From assembly GCA_030665925.1 (NCBI GenBank), contig DAOUYX010000020.1:1-13601 (forward strand): 13,601 bases of DNA, written 5' to 3'. This DNA comes from Methanosarcinales archaeon. Its GTDB lineage: Archaea > Halobacteriota > Syntropharchaeia > Alkanophagales > Methanospirareceae. The notes under the pieces are model-generated. The model was given only the letters and a program-made list of their open reading frames with translations, made no database searches and had not been told where the DNA came from. Below are positions 7,157-13,260 of the stretch, piece after piece; position 1 is the stretch's first letter; each line of letters starts with the position of its first letter. The translations under genes were made by a program, and so were the position numbers.

Positions 7157-7180
7157 ATACTTAAGTATAACTTAATATGT
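7157..7180. promoter_or_regulatory. 12-bp palindrome with adjoining half-repeat in the paaK / livG divergent promoter
   Basis: ATACTTAAGTAT (7157-7168) is a perfect palindrome, followed at once by AACTTAATATG, which repeats the ACTTAA core 11 bp further on (one DNA turn). It lies midway in the 133-bp gap between the divergent starts. It is AT-rich and could overlap TATA elements, for example TTATAGA at 7151-7157 or TATGTATAAC at 7187-7196 for livG. It is a candidate operator for a regulator shared by both units, such as an Lrp-type protein. This is inferred from layout only. Confidence 0.4.
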
Positions 7181-7221
7181 AAATCGTATGTATAACAGTT
7201 ATTACACAAACGTGATGATAA

Positions 7222-7950
7222 ATGCTTTCTATACAAAACGTGAGCAAGCACTTTGACGGCATAACCGCCATCAAAGACGTAAGCTTTAAAGTAGAGAAGG
7301 AGGAGATAGTCGGTCTTGTAGGGCCGAACGGCGCAGGAAAATCAACCCTATTAAACGTCGTAAGTGGCGTCTATCTGCCCAGCTCAGGATCAATTATATT
7401 CGACGGAACGGATATAACAGACAAGAGTCCTGACAAGGTATGTAAGCTGGGGATAGCGAAGACATTCCAGCTCGTACACTCCTTCCCGGAACTCACGGCA
7501 CTCCAGAACGTGACAGTAGGTGCGTTGTTCGGTAGTTCGGAGAAAATCAACATGAAAGAAGCCAGAGACAAAGCAGAAGAGAATCTTGAATACGTCGGCT
7601 ACCCCGTGGATAAGATAAATTACCCCGTGAAAAACCTGAACATTGTTGAACTCAAGAGGATACAGCTTGCCCGAGCCCTTGCAACCGACCCGAAGCTCCT
7701 TCTGTTAGACGAAGTAACCACGGGACTGAATCCGAAAGAGAGCAATGACGCAGTCTCACTAATACAGAAGATTAGAGAATCAGGGATAACAATACTTATG
7801 GTGGAGCATGTTATGAGAGTCATAATGAACCTCTCCGACAGGATTGTTGTACTACATCACGGGGAGAAGATAGCGGAAGGAACACCTGAAGAGATAGCAA
7901 AAGATGAAAAGGTTATAAGCTCCTATCTGGGGAGAAAAACATATATATAG
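7222..7950 (+). CDS. livG: Branched-chain-type amino-acid ABC transporter ATP-binding protein LivG
   Basis: This 242-residue ABC ATPase is one of two that power the Liv (HAAT-family) amino-acid importer at the inner face of the membrane. The Walker A is GPNGAGKST (34-42), the Q-loop Gln is Q83, the Walker B is LLLLD (159-163) with catalytic E164, and the H-loop His is H196. The usual LSGGQ signature is replaced by NLNIVELKR (138-146), followed by the normal RALATDPKLLLLDE. This relaxed signature occurs in a subset of LivG proteins. The ATG has a weak GTGAT element 5 nt upstream. livF follows after 9 nt, so the two ATPases form an operon. Unusually, the permease and binding-protein genes lie on the opposite strand. 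Confidence 0.94.
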   Translation: MLSIQNVSKHFDGITAIKDVSFKVEKEEIVGLVGPNGAGKSTLLNVVSGVYLPSSGSIIFDGTDITDKSPDKVCKLGIAKTFQLVHSFPELTALQNVTVGALFGSSEKINMKEARDKAEENLEYVGYPVDKINYPVKNLNIVELKRIQLARALATDPKLLLLDEVTTGLNPKESNDAVSLIQKIRESGITILMVEHVMRVIMNLSDRIVVLHHGEKIAEGTPEEIAKDEKVISSYLGRKTYI

Positions 7951-7959
7951 AGGGACACC

Positions 7960-8664
7960 ATGCTTAAGATAAAGGGATTGAATGTCTTTTATGACAAGGT
8001 GCAGGTGCTCTGGGACGTCTCCTTTAACGTTAAAGAAGGAGAAGTTGTAACTCTTTTAGGGTCTAATGGAGCGGGGAAATCCACCACCGTAAAGACCATC
8101 CAGGGTCTCCTTAAGCCAAGGTCAGGGAGTATAAGGTTCACGGACAAGAGCATTGATGGACTCCCGGCATACAAGATAGTGGGGGAAGGTGTTGCTCTTG
8201 TTCCTGAGGGTAGAGAGATATTCCCAAAGATGAGCGTCCTTGAAAACCTCATTCTGGGAGCCTACGTATCAAGGGCAAAGAATTTACGGGAAGACAATCT
8301 TGATTGGGTCTTTAATCTCTTCCCGAAACTCGAGGAGAGGAAGAAGCAGCTTGCAGGAACGATGAGCGGAGGGGAACAGCAGATGCTTGCGATAGCACGC
8401 GCTTTAATGTCGAAACCAAAGCTTATGATGCTTGATGAGCCTTCTCTCGGTCTTGCCCCGGTAATCGTATTACAGGTCTTTGAAATCATCGAGAAGCTGA
8501 AAGAGGAGGGTGTTACCGTATTGCTCGTAGAGCAGAACATACACCACGCGCTTGAGATCTCCGACAGAGCGTATATCATGGAAAAGGGCAGGATAATCTT
8601 AGAGGGTGAAGGCTCTGATCTTCTGAATAATCACTACGTGAGAGAGGCTTACTTAGGAATGTGA
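7960..8664 (+). CDS. livF: Branched-chain-type amino-acid ABC transporter ATP-binding protein LivF
   Basis: This 234-residue second ATPase of the Liv importer has normal length. The Walker A is GSNGAGKST (34-42), a canonical signature MSGGEQQ starts at 135, and the Walker B is LMMLD (155-159) with E160. The position of the H-loop histidine carries the VEQN (190-193) sequence typical of LivF. With LivG it presumably forms an asymmetric pair, LivF bringing the standard signature and LivG the altered one. The start is ATG 7960, with GAGGGA just upstream, after the livG stop. Its TGA overlaps the end of livM on the other strand by 12 bp, so transcripts of the two units meet tail to tail. Confidence 0.95.
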   Translation: MLKIKGLNVFYDKVQVLWDVSFNVKEGEVVTLLGSNGAGKSTTVKTIQGLLKPRSGSIRFTDKSIDGLPAYKIVGEGVALVPEGREIFPKMSVLENLILGAYVSRAKNLREDNLDWVFNLFPKLEERKKQLAGTMSGGEQQMLAIARALMSKPKLMMLDEPSLGLAPVIVLQVFEIIEKLKEEGVTVLLVEQNIHHALEISDRAYIMEKGRIILEGEGSDLLNNHYVREAYLGM

Positions 8665-9609
8665 TTTTAGCATGGATTTTATCTTCTCCGGAATGGAGAC
8701 GAAGCCCTTCGGCAGGAATATCACAATGAGGACCAAGATCAGTCCGATAATGACAAACCGCTCGTAAGTAAAGCCGAAGTTCTTCAGACCTTCGTCCAGG
8801 AGCGTGATAAGTATCGTACCCAGAATCGGGCCCTCAATCGTAAAGAGCCCGCCGCTTATGCAATATATTATCGGCAAAAAGGAGAGGTCTATGCCGTACA
8901 CTTCCGGGGTTATATACCCAAAATGATGTATCTCCAATGCTCCGGCAACCCCGGCGAAGAAGGCACTTACGGCAAACGCCATCAACTTGTACTTCGTGAC
9001 ATTAATGCCCATCACCTTCGCTTCAAGCTCATTCTCCCGTATAGCCTCCAGTGCAAGCCCGATTTTCGATTTCATTATCAGGTAGATTATGGCAATCACA
9101 ATAACCGTTATAAGCAACACGAGATAATACTCATACAGGATATAATTTGGTATTGTTACAGAAATCAATTTTTCCGCAGGGATACCGTCCCAGCCGCCGG
9201 TAAGCCATGAAAGCTCCGTGGTTATTGTATGTGCTATGATAGCGAAACCGAAGGTTACCATGGCGAGAAACCACTCCTTCAACCTAACGCAGGTTAGACC
9301 TATGAGGACTCCGATAAAGGCTGCAAATAAACCACCGACGAGTATTGTTGCAAAAGGAGAAATCCCCAGACTACCTGCGATTATTGCTGATGTATAGCCA
9401 CCGATACCGAAAAATGCTGCATGCCCCAGAGAACCCTGTCCCGAAAGAGCGAGCAGATTCCATGCTGATGCATACATGATAAAGACCAGCATTAGTATTA
9501 AAACCGTCAGTAAGTAGTGACTGAATCCAAAAATCAAGGGTATCAGTAATGCCAGTATCAATGAGACAATTCCAAGATATGCTTTTATGCTTAATCTATC
9601 CAGTTTCAT
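8653..9609 (-). CDS. livM: Branched-chain-type amino-acid ABC transporter permease LivM
   Basis: This 318-residue, very hydrophobic protein is one of the two membrane subunits of the Liv importer. It shows several transmembrane helices and the LivM hallmark SGQGSLGHAAFFGIGGY at 56-72. A cytoplasmic coupling loop (EAA-like, about 188-209: EAIRENELEAKVMGINV) should contact the ATPases. The C-terminus ends in a short basic tail. The ATG at 9609 has GGGAGAG as ribosome-binding site within the end of livH; the gap to the livH stop is 6 nt. The stop overlaps that of livF (converging genes). Confidence 0.95.
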   Translation of the reverse strand: MKLDRLSIKAYLGIVSLILALLIPLIFGFSHYLLTVLILMLVFIMYASAWNLLALSGQGSLGHAAFFGIGGYTSAIIAGSLGISPFATILVGGLFAAFIGVLIGLTCVRLKEWFLAMVTFGFAIIAHTITTELSWLTGGWDGIPAEKLISVTIPNYILYEYYLVLLITVIVIAIIYLIMKSKIGLALEAIRENELEAKVMGINVTKYKLMAFAVSAFFAGVAGALEIHHFGYITPEVYGIDLSFLPIIYCISGGLFTIEGPILGTILITLLDEGLKNFGFTYERFVIIGLILVLIVIFLPKGFVSIPEKIKSMLKSHS

Positions 9610-9615
9610 CTTACT

Positions 9616-10527
9616 TTACTCTCCCTTCTCCCCGAATATGCCCGTCGGCCTTAATATGAGGACTATGATTAAGAGGAAGAATGCTATTGTATCTTTCCAT
9701 GCAGTGAACGACATTTCAACGTGGAATACAGCCACAAAGGCTTGCAGGAGGTAGGGCAGAACGTTTTCTCCTATACCCAAAATCAGACCGGCAATAATAG
9801 CCCCAGGAATGCTACCAAGACCGCCGACGATTACGACGGCAAATGCCTTGACGGCGGGGATAGCACCCATGTAGGGGTTTGCCATCTGACCACTTATCAA
9901 CCATAAGCTTCCGGCTGCCGCGGCAAGTGCAGAACCCAAAGCGAAACTGAGCATGTCCATCCTCTCCACATTGATACCCATTAGCGCGGCCGCCTCTCTA
10001 TTCTGGCTTGTGGCACGCATCGCTCTCCCGATGGTGGTTTTTTTCATGAATAGTTGAAAAGCAATCAAGAATACGATTGTAACTACAATAATGATAAGAT
10101 AATCCAACGGGAGCTTGATCGCTCCAATGTGGACTACAACGTTGCTATAAGGGCTGTGAATAGATCGGGAGTCCGCGGACCATAACAAAGCCGCGAGATT
10201 CTGAAACACATAAATCAAGCCCAGACTGAGAAATATCTCGTTCAACTTCCCGGTGCCCATTATCGGGCGGAAGCCAAGCCGTTCGATAAAAACCCCGAGA
10301 ATGGCTATGAGAAGCATTGATACGGGGATTACGAGATAAGGGTTAATGCGGGAAAAGGTGTAAATCCAGAAGGCTGCATAAGCACCGAGCATCAGCACTT
10401 CTCCATGAGCGAAGTTCACGACCTTCATCACGCCGAAGATTAGATTCAGACCTATCGCTAAAAGAATGTAGATGCAGCCTGCATAAAGGCCCCATACTAT
10501 CATCTGAATCAAAACGCCGAAGTCCAT
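9616..10527 (-). CDS. livH: Branched-chain-type amino-acid ABC transporter permease LivH
   Basis: This 303-residue integral membrane permease forms the translocation path with LivM. It has several hydrophobic helices, the LivH motif NFAHGE (38-43) after GVMKVV, and an EAA-like coupling segment at about 178-197 (EAALMGINVERMDMLSFALG). The length is typical. The ATG at 10527 lacks a clear ribosome-binding site (the leader reads CAACGTAAACC before ATG), unlike its neighbours. It begins 45 nt after livK, behind a T-rich tract that may reduce read-through from livK, so livH-livM may be made in smaller amounts than the binding protein. livM follows after 6 nt. Confidence 0.95.
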   Translation of the reverse strand: MDFGVLIQMIVWGLYAGCIYILLAIGLNLIFGVMKVVNFAHGEVLMLGAYAAFWIYTFSRINPYLVIPVSMLLIAILGVFIERLGFRPIMGTGKLNEIFLSLGLIYVFQNLAALLWSADSRSIHSPYSNVVVHIGAIKLPLDYLIIIVVTIVFLIAFQLFMKKTTIGRAMRATSQNREAAALMGINVERMDMLSFALGSALAAAAGSLWLISGQMANPYMGAIPAVKAFAVVIVGGLGSIPGAIIAGLILGIGENVLPYLLQAFVAVFHVEMSFTAWKDTIAFFLLIIVLILRPTGIFGEKGE

Positions 10528-10540
10528 GGTTTACGTTGAA

Positions 10541-10562
10541 TGTAAAAAAATAAAAAAAGAAA
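10541..10562 (-). terminator. T-rich tract between livK and livH (possible attenuator)
   Basis: On the minus strand the gap reads CTTTCTTTTTTTATTTTTTT, about 10 nt after the livK stop. Such tracts end archaeal transcripts. Within an operon it would give more livK mRNA than livHM mRNA, as binding proteins are usually made in excess. Confidence 0.45.
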
Positions 10563-10572
10563 GAGGAAGGGA

Positions 10573-11883
10573 TTAGGTACTGCCCGGCTCGTACCAGTCA
10601 GGCAATACAAAATCGGTCTCCTTTACGCTATCCGGCCAGACGATCTTTGGCCTTGTCTCTCCGATAGAGTCATCCCAGATCAACTGCTCCATGTAAAGCT
10701 TGAACTTAGACTCCCGGTAGTCCGGAGAGAAACTGATCACACCGCCCTCCATCGCCTCTATCTGCTGTGGCATCTCGAGATTCACTAACGCTTCTCTGAC
10801 CGCCCCTTTATCCAAAGACCCTGCGTTCTTGATCGCGTCAACCGCGATGTAAACTCCCTCGTAGGTTGATGCACCCATCATACTCGGAGACGTGCCCCAT
10901 TTATTCTCGAAGTCTTGCCGGTATTGTGCGACAGAGTCGTGGATCGCTCCCGCGGGAATGGCATAAGGACTGAATCTGCTCTCAAGGATGGAGTACTCAC
11001 CCCACCGCTCAACGCCGCTGTAATAGTCCGGATCATCGTTACACTCGACTGCCAGATAGATCGTATTCAAGCCGACGTCCCTTCTACCCTGTGCGACAAT
11101 CAGAGCTTGCTCGTTAACGAAGGCTGCGGGATAAAGAACATCCGGTTTCGCAGCCTTTATCGCGGTAAGCACCGTCCTGAAGTCCGTCTCGCTCATCTTG
11201 AACTTCTCTGCGGCCACAACCTCAACGCTAAGGTTCTGCTCAGCAATAGCCTTCTGTATCCCATCATAAACGCCTTCACCGTACTTGCTGTCCTGATAGA
11301 GGACTGCAAGCCTGAGCTTCCTGTCTACCGGGAAACCGAAGCGCTCGTTTATTGCCGGTCTTACGATCTCGTCCACGAAGAGGAGCGTATCCTCACCATA
11401 ATCGTCCGTTGTAGGACAGTGATGGAAGAAATAGGACGTGTCAATATCAGTCCTCTTCGTTATCACAGGAGAAGAAGCTCCGGTTACTATGAAAGGAACT
11501 CCGTGCTCCGCCGCAACAACCTGGTCGGCGTAGGTTATACCACTGGAAAAACCACCGACAAGGATGTCAACCTCGTTCTCGGTAATAAGCTTCGTTACCG
11601 CTTTAACTCCACCTTCTCTGCTCGTCTCAGTATCGCCCTGGAAGAGCTTAACCTCAAGAGAAGTGCCGTCAATGTTGATGCCGCCCTGCGCGTTTATCTC
11701 ATCGGCAGCCAATACCGCAGCCTGCCACATATCCAGACCAGTCGTACTCGCACCCCCGGTTAAGGGAGCGACAACACCTATCTTTATCTCTTCCACTCCG
11801 CTCGGTGTTTCTTTCGGTTGCTCCACACAGCCTGCAAGCAACACAGAAACGACCAATACAGTAAACAAAATCCCATATTTCAT
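10573..11883 (-). CDS. livK: Amino-acid ABC transporter substrate-binding lipoprotein LivK
   Basis: This 436-residue surface protein captures the amino acid and delivers it to LivHM. The N-terminus is a lipoprotein signal (MKYGILFTVLVVSVLLAGC) with a lipobox LLAGC and the lipid-anchored cysteine at 19. A short linker is followed by the Leu/Ile/Val-binding (periplasmic binding fold I) domain, starting EIKIGVVAPLTGG. Ligand-contacting stretches such as GGFSSG and TGASSP are present. The frame reaches a GTG at 11892, but GAGGTG there is the ribosome-binding site 6 nt before ATG 11883, so ATG is the start. A TATA-like box lies at 11921-11929. The ligand is unknown; branched-chain or aromatic amino acids are likely from context. 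Confidence 0.94.
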   Translation of the reverse strand: MKYGILFTVLVVSVLLAGCVEQPKETPSGVEEIKIGVVAPLTGGASTTGLDMWQAAVLAADEINAQGGINIDGTSLEVKLFQGDTETSREGGVKAVTKLITENEVDILVGGFSSGITYADQVVAAEHGVPFIVTGASSPVITKRTDIDTSYFFHHCPTTDDYGEDTLLFVDEIVRPAINERFGFPVDRKLRLAVLYQDSKYGEGVYDGIQKAIAEQNLSVEVVAAEKFKMSETDFRTVLTAIKAAKPDVLYPAAFVNEQALIVAQGRRDVGLNTIYLAVECNDDPDYYSGVERWGEYSILESRFSPYAIPAGAIHDSVAQYRQDFENKWGTSPSMMGASTYEGVYIAVDAIKNAGSLDKGAVREALVNLEMPQQIEAMEGGVISFSPDYRESKFKLYMEQLIWDDSIGETRPKIVWPDSVKETDFVLPDWYEPGST

Positions 11884-11918
11884 ACTAAACACCTCACCAA
11901 CGTTTCAATATCACATAG

Positions 11919-11932
11919 GCTATTTAAACTTT
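11919..11932 (-). promoter_or_regulatory. Candidate promoter (BRE/TATA) for livKHM
   Basis: On the minus strand the sequence reads AAAAGTTTAAATAGCC: a purine-rich element followed by TTTAAATA. It lies about 38 nt before the livK ATG, with an expected start of transcription near 11899. It lies between tRNA-Leu and livK, so livK need not depend on the tRNA transcript. Confidence 0.5.
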
Positions 11933-11944
11933 TCTATTTTTTTA

Positions 11945-12028
11945 TGCGGGGAGAGGGATTCGAACCCTCGTATCCCTACGGAACAGGATCTTAAGTCCTG
12001 CGCCTTTGTCCAGCTCGGCTATCCCCGC
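11945..12028 (-). tRNA. tRNA-Leu (anticodon TAA)
   Basis: On the minus strand the acceptor stem GCGGGGA (12028-12022) pairs with TCCCCGC (11952-11946), with discriminator A at 11945. The D arm has a GCC/GGC stem. The anticodon stem CAGGA/TCCTG encloses CTTAAGA with anticodon TAA, reading UUA/UUG Leu codons. A long variable arm (TCC-GTAG-GGA) identifies a class II tRNA. The T arm is GAGGG-TTCGAAT-CCCTC. The length is 84 nt, with no intron and no encoded CCA. It lies upstream of livK on the same strand. Confidence 0.95.
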
Positions 12029-12210
12029 TTACGCTTAGCTCACGCGGTGAATACAGGTTGAATTTAGTCCTATTAATATTATCCAGAAGTATATCTCGCG
12101 GATGGGGAAGATAATAAACGAAAGTCATATAAAATCTTGAACTACGGACGACGAATGGATACTTTTTTGAATATCTGTGCAATACTCACAAATAATAGGG
12201 GATAGAGGAA

Positions 12211-12540
12211 ATGAGCAATAGAATTAAAGAAAGACATTGTCGCTCTGACCGTCACATGTCGAATTTCAGAATAATATCCGTGATGCAACAAACTTTAGGA
12301 AAGTTTGATCAAAATGCTTCGCAGACAACCCGCTTCTTCCGATCTTTAGAAAGCCATACAAGCTTTTAAACGCAGCCGGACTGAAGTCGGGTCAAAAAGT
12401 ACTGGAGGTTGGGTGCGGTCCGGGATTCTTTACAATTCCTGCGGCAAAGATAGTGGGAGAAGAAGAAGGCTTTTTTTATGCTGTTGACGTACATCCGCTT
12501 GCAATAGAAAGAGTCAAAGAGAAAATTGAGATCAGGTTAA
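12211..12540 (+). pseudogene. SAM-dependent methyltransferase N-terminal remnant (frameshifted, truncated)
   Basis: A frame starts at ATG 12211 behind GAGG and runs to TAA 12367-12369. It includes RHMSNFRIISVMQ, like the start of a class I methyltransferase. The rest of the domain is in the next frame, open from 12309: LLNAAGLKSGQKVLEVGCGP (SAM-binding motif I), GFFTIPAAKIVG, then YAVDVHPLAIERVKEKIE (motif II with its acidic residue). After that the methyltransferase sequence stops and glycosylase sequence begins without a break in frame. The frameshift and the loss of the C-terminal half make a working enzyme unlikely. The only in-frame start in the second part is GTG 12453, which would lack the SAM-binding loop. 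Confidence 0.65.
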
Positions 12541-12992
12541 AAGATGACCTCGGCGAGTTGTACGAGTTCATGGACGAAGATGAGATACTTCGCGGACTAA
12601 GTAGTGAACTTTACGGACTGAGACCGCCGGGTATAGGAGCCAGCGTGTTCGAGGGGGCGATTAGAGTGATAATCCAGCAGCAGATTTCTTTGCAGGTTGC
12701 TTATGTGATGACCGGGGCGGTGGTCAGAAGATTTGGAGAGAAAGTAGAAATTAATGGCGAGTCGTATTACGATTTTCCATTGCCACGGGTATTGGCGAAC
12801 GCCCGCGAAACCGAATTGATTTTGATAACGACATTGAGACGAATGAATCACGGTGTTCCCGACGACCTCGGAGCCAGAAAAGCCGTTTCGCACTTCTACT
12901 ATGACGGAAAGCTGCAACCAGGTGACGTCGTTAGAGAATCCTCAAAACGATGGGGAGAATTCAAGGGCTGGGTAATTTATTATTTAATTTAA
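12541..12992 (+). pseudogene. DNA-3-methyladenine glycosylase (AlkA / HhH-GPD type) remnant lacking the helix-hairpin-helix
   Basis: Continuous in frame with the methyltransferase fragment, this part resembles an AlkA-like glycosylase that removes alkylated bases from DNA. FEGAIRVIIQQQISLQVA is the conserved helix that opens the HhH-GPD domain, and YDFPLPRVLANARETEL is the usual following segment. Normally about 50-60 residues come next, carrying the helix-hairpin-helix (a LxGIGxxTA-type motif). Here they are missing and replaced by a dozen unrelated residues. The tail returns to family sequence: VPDDLGARKAVSHFYYDGKL with the likely catalytic Asp, then RWGEFKGWVIYYLI to the TAA. The N-terminal domain is also missing. 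Loss of the DNA-gripping motif argues for a dead gene. Confidence 0.65.
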
Positions 12993-13015
12993 CTTTAGGA
13001 CTTATGTAACGATGC

Positions 13016-13122
13016 ATAACATAACATAGGCTTTGCAGCTAACTTTCTTCGTTCGCCCAAATGCTTCGCACATCGTAAATACGCGGACCGTTAGACGAAT
13101 TCGCTTGACGGTGTTGTGTTGT
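13016..13122. repeat. Long imperfect inverted repeat with inner CTAAC/GTTAG pair
   Basis: ATAACATAACAT (13016-13027) can pair along all 12 positions with GTGTTGTGTTGT (13111-13122) if G-T pairs are allowed. Nested inside, CTAAC (13039-13043) pairs exactly with GTTAG (13090-13094). A small TGC-TTC-GCA hairpin is near the centre (13062-13070). A folded single strand would form a stepped stem. The inner pair AGCTAAC...GTTAGAC, about 60 bp apart, recalls the outer boxes of integron attC sites, but AGCTAAC breaks the consensus at one base, and no integrase gene is in the window. Confidence 0.35.
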
Positions 13123-13141
13123 AAGGCACCTCATTTTAGAG

Positions 13142-13159
13142 TTTAGGCGCTAAATTTTT
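13142..13159 (+). terminator. Hairpin plus T run downstream of the glycosylase remnant
   Basis: TTTAG-GCG-CTAAA (13142-13154) forms a 5-bp stem with a 3-nt loop, followed by five T (13155-13159). It lies within a wider inverted repeat, CACCTC (13127-13132) with GAGGTG (13177-13182). It looks like an intrinsic terminator, here 150 nt after the remnant gene and before the next promoter. Confidence 0.4.
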
Positions 13160-13208
13160 GGATGTATAGTATGGGCGAGGTGGCAAAAGGACAAAACGTA
13201 TAAGATTT

Positions 13209-13218
13209 ATTTATAAGG
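13209..13218 (+). promoter_or_regulatory. Candidate TATA box for the riboflavin-pathway reductase
   Basis: ATTTATAAG-like sequence (ATTTATTTATAAG at about 13205-13217) lies 43-52 nt before the ATG at 13261. That would put transcription start near 13240. No ribosome-binding site is visible before the ATG. Confidence 0.4.
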
Positions 13219-13255
13219 TACGGGAGATATATGCGTTAACACTTCCAGTCCCGTA
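13219..13255 (+). promoter_or_regulatory. Inverted repeat just before the reductase start codon
   Basis: TACGGGA (13219-13225) and TCCCGTA (13249-13255) are exact reverse complements separated by 23 nt, ending 5 nt before the ATG. It lies between the TATA box and the start, so it is either an operator for a dimeric regulator or, if transcribed, a leader hairpin. Confidence 0.4.
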
Positions 13256-13260
13256 ACAAA

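Noticed and set aside
7211..7220. GTGATGA as a C/D-box guide RNA C box
   Set aside because: No matching D box (CTGA) at a suitable distance; it fits better as part of the livG ribosome-binding region.
10915..11763. Open frame of 282 codons on the plus strand
   Set aside because: It lies entirely antisense to livK, whose sequence matches its family along its length. The translation has no recognisable motif.
11564..12061. Plus-strand frame spanning the livK start and tRNA-Leu
   Set aside because: It crosses a tRNA gene and a promoter on the other strand; a chance frame.
12597..12917. Minus-strand frame of 106 codons opposite the glycosylase remnant
   Set aside because: The plus strand clearly matches glycosylase sequence; the antisense product has no family features.
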